Positions 1 to 5,362 of a stretch of DNA of 5,362 nucleotides are shown here, piece by piece; positions within the stretch are counted from its first letter, which is position 1; every line of letters starts with the position of its first letter. The notes beneath the pieces were generated by a model. That model was not told the DNA's origin. It searched no databases and saw only the letters and a program-made list of their open reading frames with translations. The position numbers and the translations under genes are program-made. Source of the DNA: an uncultured Clostridia bacterium (lineage in GTDB: Bacteria; Bacillota; Clostridia; Oscillospirales; Acutalibacteraceae). Location of the stretch: contig CAUCSW010000063.1 of assembly GCA_958445555.1 (NCBI GenBank), positions 1-5,362 on the forward strand. The letters run 5' to 3'.

Positions 1-67
1 CGGCGTTTTCGTTGTATAAAACTATCTTGCAGCCTGTTGTCCCGACATCAAGTCCGCCTATGATCAT
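1..67 (-). CDS. FGGY-family carbohydrate kinase, N-terminal fragment (runs off the window)
   Basis: Only the first 22 codons are visible, reading leftward from ATG at 67-65. They encode MIIGGLDVGTTGCKIVLYNE followed by Asn-Ala. The G-x-D-V-G-T-T-G-x-K pattern is the phosphate-1 (ATP-binding) loop that opens the FGGY sugar kinases (xylulokinase, ribulokinase, fuculokinase, glycerol kinase), members of the actin/hexokinase fold superfamily. A GAGGG ribosome binding site (minus strand, 80-76) lies 8 bases before the start, inside the last codons of the upstream isomerase gene. The gap between the two genes is 4 bases, so they are almost certainly co-transcribed and probably translationally coupled. 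By context the enzyme should phosphorylate the ketose made by the isomerase, in the cytoplasm. The sugar specificity cannot be read from this fragment. The family call rests on one short but characteristic motif. Confidence 0.85.
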   Translation of the reverse strand, partial: MIIGGLDVGTTGCKIVLYNENA

Positions 68-71
68 AAAC

Positions 72-1478
72 TCAGCCCTCAATGCTTACGACATCGTAGC
101 CGAGATAAATACGGAAGGCTTCCTCAAGCACATTCTTTACATGTCCGTTTGCAACGGTGGTATGATGCTTGAAGCCGCCTCTGGCAAGACGGATGAGTTT
201 GTCCTGAAGGTGATCGATCTTTGCAACGCCGCCGCAGCCGAAGAAGGCGTCCTCGATATTGTCGTCGGTAAATTCGCCTTCGCTGAAATAAACGGTTATC
301 TTGCCGTTTTCGGTCTTGCAGTTGGAAAATGTCATCGGGAAGGCGGCGATCCTGCCCTCGTTGGTGCCCCAGCCGCTGCCCGGATCGGTCTTATCAAACA
401 TTTTGTGAGATGTAACGGTGCCTTTTTCCTTCATAAGCTTCTGAGCGGTAGAGCCGCAGTGGAAAAGAATAACCTTGTCGGGATCGTCGCCGTAGTTGTT
501 GTTCCAGTCAAGACAGGCGGCGGGACCCTCGGTCGCAAGCGATAATGCCCGCATGGTTATTGCCGAACACATATCTATTTCACACGATGCGGTGATGCCT
601 CTGTCATTAAGCTCCGAAAGCAGTACGCAGGGGCAGACACGCAGGTATGTCTCCATTTCGTTCCAGCAGCGAAGCGCTATCGCATCAAGATGATAAGTCT
701 CTATGTATTCGTCTATAACGACGCTGATCTTTGCAAGCGTCAGCTTTTTGTCAAGCGGCACAGAAGAAAAGTCGGTATATTTTTCCAGAGCCGACATCTT
801 TTTTACGACCGTCTCGTCGTCGTCCTTTTTTGCGCGCACAAGCTCAAACAGCTCCGAAAGGTCAAAGGATTCAACATTTATTCCGTGACGCTGCATGGTC
901 ACTTCGTCAAAGCGGACCGTTTTGAATGCTGTGGTCCGTGCGCCGATACAACCGATCGTGAAGCGCTTCATTCCCTTTACCACACGGCAGACGGCGGCAA
1001 AATCGTGAAGGTTTTTTGCAAATGCCTCGGAGAGCGGGTCCACTACATGCGGCTTCATAACGGTATAGGGAATTTCGTATTGCTCAAACACATCGGTAAC
1101 CGAGAACTTTCCGCAGAAGGCGTCGCGGCGATGCTTGAAGTCCATTTTGCCTATTTCGTCGGGATACGCCTGCATAAGGATCGGGACGCCTGCATCCTGT
1201 AAAGCTGCGGCAGCTCCGTTTTCGTCTATGAATATCGGCATACAAAGGATAACGCCGTCGTATTCACCCTCATGGGACTTGAGCCAATTTGCATAGTATC
1301 TGCCCTCATCCCTCGTTTCAACGGCACCGTAGCGGGTGGCGTCCTTGTCGGTCATAATATAATTGTATCCGGCAGCGGTCACCGCCTTTACCATATCGTC
1401 CCGAGCACTTTCAATAAGTTCCGCGGGCATAAAGCCGCGATTGCCGAAGTATAAAGCGAAGGTCAGCTTATTATCCAT
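72..1478 (-). CDS. L-fucose/L-arabinose isomerase-family protein
   Basis: This 468-residue cytoplasmic protein resembles the FucI/AraA-like ketol-isomerases, which interconvert an aldose and its ketose with a divalent metal (usually Mn2+). The N-terminal half (about 5-170) has the alternating beta/alpha pattern of the family's Rossmann-like domains (FALYFGNRGF near 7-16, DGVILCMPIF at 74-83). The C-terminal half carries the catalytic-domain motifs: CEIDMCSAIT (299-308), LDWNN (323-327), FHCG (339-342) and a His pair at 438-439. By analogy with FucI, likely metal ligands are Glu300 or Asp302, Asp324 and His438/439. The length is shorter than classical FucI (about 590) and close to AraA (about 500) and the shorter fucose-isomerase relatives. 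The start is fixed by AAGGAG (1493-1488), 9 bases upstream. An FGGY kinase follows after 4 bases and a PocR/AraC regulator diverges upstream, supporting a role in inducible sugar catabolism. The substrate is not identifiable; L-fucose, D-arabinose or a rarer aldose are all possible. Confidence 0.88.
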   Translation of the reverse strand: MDNKLTFALYFGNRGFMPAELIESARDDMVKAVTAAGYNYIMTDKDATRYGAVETRDEGRYYANWLKSHEGEYDGVILCMPIFIDENGAAAALQDAGVPILMQAYPDEIGKMDFKHRRDAFCGKFSVTDVFEQYEIPYTVMKPHVVDPLSEAFAKNLHDFAAVCRVVKGMKRFTIGCIGARTTAFKTVRFDEVTMQRHGINVESFDLSELFELVRAKKDDDETVVKKMSALEKYTDFSSVPLDKKLTLAKISVVIDEYIETYHLDAIALRCWNEMETYLRVCPCVLLSELNDRGITASCEIDMCSAITMRALSLATEGPAACLDWNNNYGDDPDKVILFHCGSTAQKLMKEKGTVTSHKMFDKTDPGSGWGTNEGRIAAFPMTFSNCKTENGKITVYFSEGEFTDDNIEDAFFGCGGVAKIDHLQDKLIRLARGGFKHHTTVANGHVKNVLEEAFRIYLGYDVVSIEG

Positions 1479-1491
1479 ATTATATCACTCC

Positions 1492-1520
1492 TTGACTTTA
1501 TTTTAAATTTTTCGTAATAT
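1492..1520 (+). promoter_or_regulatory. Probable sigma-70-type promoter of the PocR/AraC regulator gene
   Basis: TTGACT (1492-1497) and TAATAT (1515-1520) are separated by exactly 17 bases of AT-rich sequence. Transcription would start near 1527, giving a leader of about 50 bases that contains GGGAGGTG (1563-1570). The -35 box overlaps the minus-strand ribosome binding site of the isomerase (1488-1493), and the -10 box overlaps the proposed minus-strand -10. Both matches are by eye; no start site is known. Confidence 0.6.
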
Positions 1521-1541
1521 GATAATAGATAAATAAGTAAA
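1514..1541 (-). promoter_or_regulatory. Weak candidate promoter of the isomerase-kinase operon
   Basis: On the minus strand TTTACT (1541-1536) and TATTAC (1519-1514) are separated by 16 bases, placing a start near 1507 and a leader of about 29 bases. Both boxes are imperfect. That would fit a promoter needing an activator such as the divergent AraC-type regulator, but in such AT-rich DNA chance matches are common. A competing reading, TTGCTA with a 19-base spacer to TATTAT, is less well spaced. Confidence 0.35.
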
Positions 1542-1576
1542 GAAAATAGCAATTTCGTATTCGGGAGGTGTGATAT

Positions 1577-2431
1577 TTGCGACTTGAGATAAACAGGGAA
1601 GAGCTGCTCTCCTTGATGAAGGATTTTTATAAATTTACCAACATTAGAATAGTGGTTTTTGACGAGGAATTCGTCAAGATCGCCGCCTATCCCGCAGGCC
1701 ATGCCAAATTTTGCAGTGAACTGAGAACCGATGCCGAGGCGCTGAGAAGGTGTAAAGAATGCGACGACAATGCCTGTATGACAGCAAAAAGGACGAAATC
1801 CGCCTACATTTATAAATGCCATGCGGGGCTGACGGAGGCGGTGTCTCCGATAACGGTCGACGGCAGGATCGCGGGCTACATAATGCTCGGTCAGATACTT
1901 CAGGTCGAAGACAAAAAAGAGGCGTGGGACCGAATAAAAGAGTACATAAGCGGATACGACCTTGACATTAAAAAAATGGAAGATCTCTATAAGAGCAAGA
2001 AAAACTATTCACGCAGCAGAATAGTGTCTGCCTCCAAAATAATGGAAGCCTGCGCGGCGTACCTCATCCTTTCTCAAATGATCGTTTTCAATGAGGATAC
2101 CGCCGCAAAGGAGCTGGACGACTACATCAAGAAAAACATATTCAACCGACTGGATGTCGAAAAGATATGCCGCGATCTTCAGATAAGCCGCGTAAGGCTT
2201 TACGATATCTCGCAGCGCTCATACGGAATGGGCATCGCCGAGTATATCAGAAAAACGAGGGTCGATGCGGCGGGAAAACTTTTGATAAAGAGCAACGAAC
2301 GCATAAGCGAGATTGCCGACAAATGCGCCTTTCCGGATTACAATTATTTTACAAAGGTATTTAAGCGCTATACCGGACTGACTCCGCGCGACTATCGTAA
2401 ACGGTACGCGGGAAGAGCGGGGCTGAAATAA
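1577..2431 (+). CDS. PocR-domain AraC-family transcriptional regulator
   Basis: This 284-residue DNA-binding regulator has two parts. Residues about 5-170 match the PocR ligand-sensing domain, a PAS-like fold proposed to bind small metabolites. Its hallmarks are the cysteines Cys46, Cys59, Cys62 and Cys67, then CHAGL with a following Glu (81-87), PI at 91-92 and the G-x-I-x-x-G-Q stretch ending GYIMLGQ (100-106). Residues about 177-276 form an AraC-type double helix-turn-helix: the first around 192-214, the second from ISEIADKCAF (243-252) to the family signature FTKVFKRYTGLTPRDYR (258-274). The start is TTG at 1577, chosen because GGAGG (1564-1568) sits 8 bases upstream and the domain begins at once; the next Met, residue 14, would cut into it. 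It diverges from the isomerase-kinase operon and probably activates it and controls itself. The ligand may be the sugar or a pathway intermediate. Confidence 0.92.
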   Translation: MRLEINREELLSLMKDFYKFTNIRIVVFDEEFVKIAAYPAGHAKFCSELRTDAEALRRCKECDDNACMTAKRTKSAYIYKCHAGLTEAVSPITVDGRIAGYIMLGQILQVEDKKEAWDRIKEYISGYDLDIKKMEDLYKSKKNYSRSRIVSASKIMEACAAYLILSQMIVFNEDTAAKELDDYIKKNIFNRLDVEKICRDLQISRVRLYDISQRSYGMGIAEYIRKTRVDAAGKLLIKSNERISEIADKCAFPDYNYFTKVFKRYTGLTPRDYRKRYAGRAGLK

Positions 2432-2488
2432 ACCCGACTCCGATCGTAAGCAGACCGGTGTCGAACCCGCTTAGAGGACAACCCGACC

Positions 2489-2515
2489 GCAGGCGGGCTC
2501 TGTCAGCCCGGCTGC
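2489..2515. repeat. Imperfect GC-rich inverted repeat (hairpin)
   Basis: GCAG-G-CGGGCT, a CTGTC loop, then AGCCCG-G-CTGC. This gives ten paired bases per arm interrupted by one G/G mismatch, with a five-base loop. It lies about 58 bases after the stop codon of the regulator gene. No T-run follows on either strand, so it is not a textbook intrinsic terminator, although it could stabilise the 3' end of the regulator transcript. Confidence 0.55.
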
Positions 2516-2519
2516 ATAT

Positions 2520-2555
2520 TCTGCCGCCCACCGGCGCACGCCGGTGGGCGGCAGA
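2520..2555. repeat. Perfect 36-base palindromic hairpin, possibly the 3' end of the regulator transcript
   Basis: The arm CTGCCGCCCACCGGCG (2521-2536) and its exact reverse complement (2539-2554) are separated only by CA. A further T-A pair (2520/2555) makes 17 perfect pairs, extendable by a G-T wobble and an A-T pair. In RNA the tight turn would open into a loop of four or more bases. It may end or protect the regulator transcript, but no U-tract follows on either strand. An alternative is a dispersed palindromic (REP-like) intergenic repeat. Confidence 0.75.
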
Positions 2556-2616
2556 GTGCGATTCCTCCTGATTGCTTAAAATTTTTCTTCTGCGCCGTCT
2601 TTTTTCGTTTTAACTA

Positions 2617-2645
2617 TTGTAAAACGCTCCGATATCTGCGATAAT
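2617..2645 (+). promoter_or_regulatory. Probable promoter of the gltX-glnS operon
   Basis: TTGTAA (2617-2622) and GATAAT (2640-2645) are separated by exactly 17 bases. It is the best-spaced plus-strand pair in this intergenic region. A start near 2652 would give a leader of about 160 bases before the gltX start codon. This is an assignment by eye. Confidence 0.55.
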
Positions 2646-2651
2646 AAGATG

Positions 2652-2816
2652 ATAATAAGGTGTTAATATCGTCGGTTTACGGTTCAAGGCTCAAAGGCCG
2701 CCGCGGCTTTCACGGGCAAAGCGCCGAAAAACGCGCCCTCGTTTATATGCCGTTACCGTATCAGGGGTCCCTTTGCCTGCCGACGCCGTTAACATTCGGT
2801 TTGGAGGTTCGTTTTG
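2652..2816 (+). other. Structured 5' leader of the gltX-glnS transcript
   Basis: Downstream of the proposed promoter about 160 bases precede gltX. Two short adjacent stems can be drawn: AAAG/CTTT plus CCG/CGG with a bulged G (2693-2710), and GGGC-AAA-GCG paired with CGC-GCCC around an A-rich loop (2714-2738). The leader ends with GGAGG (2803-2807), the gltX ribosome binding site. Synthetase leaders in Firmicutes are often T-box riboswitches, but the T-box core (AGGGTGGNACCGCG) is absent and no terminator stem with a U-run is seen. Any regulatory role is speculative. Confidence 0.35.
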
Positions 2817-4487
2817 GTGACAGAACAGGAAAGAATGGCGGAGCTGCTGCTCCCCGAAATTGACAAAACTCCCGAATATTATGAGGCTCTCTATCCGGAA
2901 CGACAACTTCCCGAAGGTGCAAGGGTCACGAGGATTGCCCCCAGTCCCACCGGTTATCTTCACCTCGGCACCCTTTTTATGTCTCTGGTCAATCGGATGA
3001 TCGCGGATTCCACGGGCGGAGTGTTTTTCACCCGCATTGAGGACACCGACAAAAAGCGTGAGATCGAAGGCGGCATCGAGGATATTATCGACGGGCTTCA
3101 CCGCTTCGGTATAAAGATAGACGAAGGCTTTATAAGCGGAACCGAGCAGACAGGCAATTACGGTCCCTATCAGCAGTCAAAAAGAGCCGAGATATATCAG
3201 ACATATGTAAAGGATCTGATTCGGCAGGGTCTCGCATACCCCTGTTTTATGACCGCAGAGGAGCTGGATGACATCCGCGCTCTTCAGGAGAAGGACAAGC
3301 TTCGCCCGGGCTGCTACGGCAAGTGGGCAAAGTACCGTGACATCACTCCCGACGAGGCGAAAGCCCTTATTGACGGCGGGCACGAGTTCGTCGTCCGTCT
3401 GCGTTCCCCCGGGAGTGAGGACAGGCGCATCACCTTTGAAGACGGTGTTAAGGGAAAGATCGAAATGCCCGAAAACGACGAGGACTTTGTCCTTCTTAAG
3501 TCCGATGGCATCCCGACATATCATTTTGCCCACGCAATAGACGATCACCTTATGCATACCACCCATGTTATAAGGGGTGACGAATGGCTTTCCTCGGTGC
3601 CGAAGCACATTCAGCTTTTTCGGCTTCTCGGGTTCAAGGTGCCGAAATATGTGCATGTCTCGCCCATTCTGAAGTTGGACGACGGAAAGAAGCGCAAGAT
3701 AAGCAAGCGCAAGGATCCCGAGGCGGCGGTAAAGTATTTTGCCGAGCAGGGATATGAGCCCCGGGGCGTGCTCGAATATCTGATGACGATAGCCGCTTCG
3801 GATTTTGAGGACTGGCGCAGAGCAAATCCCGCCGCACCGCTCAACGCTTACAAGCTGAACTTCAAGAAGATGAGCGTATCGGGTGCGCTTTTTGACGGGG
3901 ACAAGCTGAACGATGTCGCCAAGACTGCAGTCTCACGCATGACGGCGGAAGAAGTGACCGAAAAGCTTATCGCCTGGGCGAAAGAGTTCGACGGCGGATT
4001 TTATGAGCTTATAAACCGTGACAGAGAGTTCACAAGGCAGATATTTTCTATCGACCGCGGCACCGCAAAGCCGCGCAAGGACATTGCAAAATGGAGCGAC
4101 GCAAAAAATTACTGCGCTTACTTTTTTGACGAGCTCTTCGACAGAGACCTTACCCTCCCCGAGGGGATATCGCCCGCGTCGGCTGCCGACTATATTGAAA
4201 AATACCGCGAGGTATACCGTCCCGAGACAGATAATTCCGCCTGGTTCGAGACCGTCAAGTCGGCTTGTCCCGCAGTCGGGTTTGCGGATGATACAAAGGA
4301 ATACAAAAAGAACCCCGAGCTTTACAAGGGCAACCCCGGCGACGCATCCACCATCATCAGGATCGCCGTTACCGGCAGAAGGATGACCCCCGAGCTCTGC
4401 AGTATAATGCGCATAATCGGATATGATAAATGTATTGAAAGAATGAAGTCGGCGGAAGAATTCTGGCGGCATCAAGAGGAGAAATAG
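2817..4487 (+). CDS. gltX: Glutamyl-tRNA synthetase (glutamate--tRNA ligase)
   Basis: This cytoplasmic class I synthetase charges tRNA-Glu with glutamate using ATP. Numbering from GTG at 2817 (556 residues), the Rossmann catalytic core opens with RIAPSPTGYLHLGT (39-52), whose HLGT is the HIGH motif. RIEDTD (73-78), the conserved HVIRGDEWLSS block (250-260) and KISKR (294-298), the KMSKS loop, follow. The helical anticodon-binding part fills the rest and ends with a conserved IRIAVTGRRMTPEL stretch. The protein is longer than usual (about 470-490), with some 37 residues before the first motif and a longer C-terminal region. The Cys-x-Cys zinc site of some GluRS is not evident. GGAGG (2803-2807) is 9 bases from GTG 2817 and 6 from TTG 2814, so a start one codon earlier is possible. 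glnS follows after 3 bases. With GlnRS encoded next door, a tRNA-Glu-discriminating enzyme is expected, though not shown. Confidence 0.95.
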   Translation: MTEQERMAELLLPEIDKTPEYYEALYPERQLPEGARVTRIAPSPTGYLHLGTLFMSLVNRMIADSTGGVFFTRIEDTDKKREIEGGIEDIIDGLHRFGIKIDEGFISGTEQTGNYGPYQQSKRAEIYQTYVKDLIRQGLAYPCFMTAEELDDIRALQEKDKLRPGCYGKWAKYRDITPDEAKALIDGGHEFVVRLRSPGSEDRRITFEDGVKGKIEMPENDEDFVLLKSDGIPTYHFAHAIDDHLMHTTHVIRGDEWLSSVPKHIQLFRLLGFKVPKYVHVSPILKLDDGKKRKISKRKDPEAAVKYFAEQGYEPRGVLEYLMTIAASDFEDWRRANPAAPLNAYKLNFKKMSVSGALFDGDKLNDVAKTAVSRMTAEEVTEKLIAWAKEFDGGFYELINRDREFTRQIFSIDRGTAKPRKDIAKWSDAKNYCAYFFDELFDRDLTLPEGISPASAADYIEKYREVYRPETDNSAWFETVKSACPAVGFADDTKEYKKNPELYKGNPGDASTIIRIAVTGRRMTPELCSIMRIIGYDKCIERMKSAEEFWRHQEEK

Positions 4488-4490
4488 AAT

Positions 4491-5362
4491 ATGGAAGACA
4501 ACAACATAAAAGAGGCCTCCAATTTTATTGAGGATTTTGTGAAAGAGGATCTTGCGGAAGGGGTTTACGATCATGTACAGACCCGTTTTCCTCCCGAACC
4601 GAACGGCTATCTTCACATCGGCCACGCAAAGGCGATATGCATAGATTTCGGAATAGCAGAGGAGTTCGGCGGAACCTGCAACCTGCGTCTTGACGATACC
4701 AATCCGACAAAAGAGGATGTTGAGTATGTTGACGCGATCGAAGAGGACATAAAGTGGCTCGGCTTCAACTGGGACAAGGTCTACTTTGCTTCGGATTACT
4801 TCCCCTTCATATATGAATGCGCCCTTAAAATGATCGATCTCGGGTTGGCTTATGTCGACGACCTTTCCGCCGACGAGATCCGGGAATACCGCGGCACCCT
4901 CACCGAAGCGGGCCGCGAAAGCCCTTACAGGAACAGAAGCATTGAGGAGAACCGCGAGCTCTTCCGCAGGATGACCGAAGGAGAGTTCCCGAACGGGGCG
5001 AGGGTACTGCGCGCCAAAATAGATATGGCGTCTCCCAACCTCAATATGCGCGACCCGGTCATATACAGAATCCTTCACGCCACTCATCATCGCACGGGCG
5101 ACAAGTGGTGTGTTTACCCGATGTATGACTTTGCGCATCCCCTCTCGGACGCAAAAGAGGGTGTCACCCACTCTCTCTGCTCGCTTGAGTTTGAAAATCA
5201 CAGACCGCTTTACAACTGGTTTTTGGAAAAGCTCTCTATCCCCACCCCTCCGCGTCAGATAGAGTTTGCGAGAATGAATGTAAACTACACCCTCACGAGC
5301 AAGCGCAAATGCTTAAAGCTGGTGAACGACGGCATTGTCGACGGTTGGGACGATCCCCGAAT
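4491..5362 (+). CDS. glnS: Glutaminyl-tRNA synthetase (glutamine--tRNA ligase), C-terminus beyond the window
   Basis: The 290 visible codons encode the catalytic half of GlnRS, which joins glutamine to tRNA-Gln in the cytoplasm. Motifs in order are [17 protein letters not shown] (33-49) with an exact HIGH (42-45), LRLDDTNP (65-72), [13 protein letters not shown] (209-221), [18 protein letters not shown] (226-243), the KMSKS-equivalent LTSKR (268-272) and GWDDPR at the very edge. By comparison with the E. coli enzyme, Asp68 or Asp69 and Tyr212 (in MYDF) correspond to the glutamine-binding residues. GAGGAG (4476-4481), inside the last codons of gltX, is 9 bases from the ATG, and only 3 bases separate the genes, so coupling is likely. 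The frame is open to the edge, so this is a truncation by the window, not a broken gene. Bacterial GlnRS is usually about 550 residues. Clostridial versions often carry a C-terminal YqeY domain, which would lie outside this window. Confidence 0.95.
   Translation, partial: MEDNNIKEASNFIEDFVKEDLAEGVYDHVQTRFPPEPNGYLHIGHAKAICIDFGIAEEFGGTCNLRLDDTNPTKEDVEYVDAIEEDIKWLGFNWDKVYFASDYFPFIYECALKMIDLGLAYVDDLSADEIREYRGTLTEAGRESPYRNRSIEENRELFRRMTEGEFPNGARVLRAKIDMASPNLNMRDPVIYRILHATHHRTGDKWCVYPMYDFAHPLSDAKEGVTHSLCSLEFENHRPLYNWFLEKLSIPTPPRQIEFARMNVNYTLTSKRKCLKLVNDGIVDGWDDPR

Larger units (their letters stand above)
2432..2813. other. Intergenic region between the regulator and gltX, no credible gene
   Basis: No open frame here has both a plausible start and a ribosome binding site. 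From left to right it holds a cytosine-rich stretch in which AACCCG recurs at 2431, 2464 and 2480 (AACCCGAC at the first and last), two GC-rich hairpins (2489-2515 and 2520-2555), a T-rich stretch (2578-2610) without an adjacent stem, a good promoter (2617-2645) and a structured leader running into gltX. The 67-codon frame beginning GTG at 2660 overlaps the start of gltX and resembles no protein I know, so it is not called. Confidence 0.7.

Noticed and set aside
12..1202. Several plus-strand frames of 60-177 codons opposite the isomerase gene
   Set aside because: They are antisense to a gene with clear family motifs, have no convincing ribosome binding sites, and their translations match nothing recognisable.
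1463..1822. A 119-codon minus-strand frame overlapping the regulator start and the divergent spacer
   Set aside because: It is antisense to the PocR domain, runs through the promoter region, and overlaps the isomerase start. It is a shadow frame.
2456..2555. A tRNA gene on the minus strand suggested by GGGTTCGAC
   Set aside because: The flanking bases do not form a five-pair T-stem, and no acceptor, D or anticodon arms can be drawn.
2520..2610. Classical Rho-independent terminator made from the 36-base palindrome and the later T-rich stretch
   Set aside because: The first T-run begins more than 25 bases after the stem, too far for the usual mechanism. The palindrome is listed only as a hairpin.
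2652..2816. T-box riboswitch upstream of gltX
   Set aside because: The conserved T-box core and a terminator stem with a U-run are both missing, and the leader is short for the class.
2660..2863. A 67-codon plus-strand frame in the gltX leader, considered as a leader peptide
   Set aside because: The GTG start has no properly spaced ribosome binding site, the frame overlaps gltX out of phase, and the translation has no run of Glu or Gln codons suggesting attenuation.
3933..5201. A 422-codon open frame on the minus strand spanning the gltX-glnS junction
   Set aside because: It lies entirely antisense to two strongly recognised synthetase genes, crosses their junction, and its translation shows no family motif. 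Long antisense frames are expected opposite codon-biased genes.

Overview
The window looks like chromosomal DNA from a clostridial Firmicute, probably an anaerobic gut or rumen Oscillospiraceae/Lachnospiraceae relative. This is inferred from protein flavour, TTG/GTG starts with strong AGGAG-type ribosome binding sites, a PocR-type AraC regulator beside sugar genes, and adjacent glutamyl- and glutaminyl-tRNA synthetase genes. No species can be named from the sequence alone.

Left half (1-2431) is a sugar-catabolism locus. On the minus strand a 468-residue L-fucose/L-arabinose isomerase-family protein (72-1478) is followed after 4 bases by the first 22 codons of an FGGY-family carbohydrate kinase (67 down to the window edge). 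Diverging from them on the plus strand is a PocR-domain/AraC-type regulator (1577-2431). The layout suggests an inducible pathway: sensing of a small metabolite, aldose-to-ketose isomerisation, then ketose phosphorylation. The actual sugar cannot be read from the sequence. The 98-base spacer holds a good plus-strand promoter and a weaker minus-strand promoter whose -10 elements coincide.

Middle (2432-2813) is a 382-base non-coding stretch. It has two GC-rich hairpins, one of them a perfect 36-base inverted repeat without a U-tract, then a good promoter (2617-2645) and a structured leader of about 160 bases leading into gltX. No T-box motif was found.

Right half (2817-5362) is a translation operon: an unusually long glutamyl-tRNA synthetase (gltX), then after 3 bases glutaminyl-tRNA synthetase (glnS), which runs off the window with 290 residues visible. 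Together they suggest direct glutaminylation of tRNA-Gln, rather than sole reliance on the GatCAB transamidation route usual in Firmicutes.

I found no CRISPR array, tRNA, rRNA, insertion sequence or phage gene. Nothing here clearly amounts to a new system. The most open questions are the substrate of the isomerase/kinase locus, the overlapping divergent promoters, and the palindromic element between the two operons.
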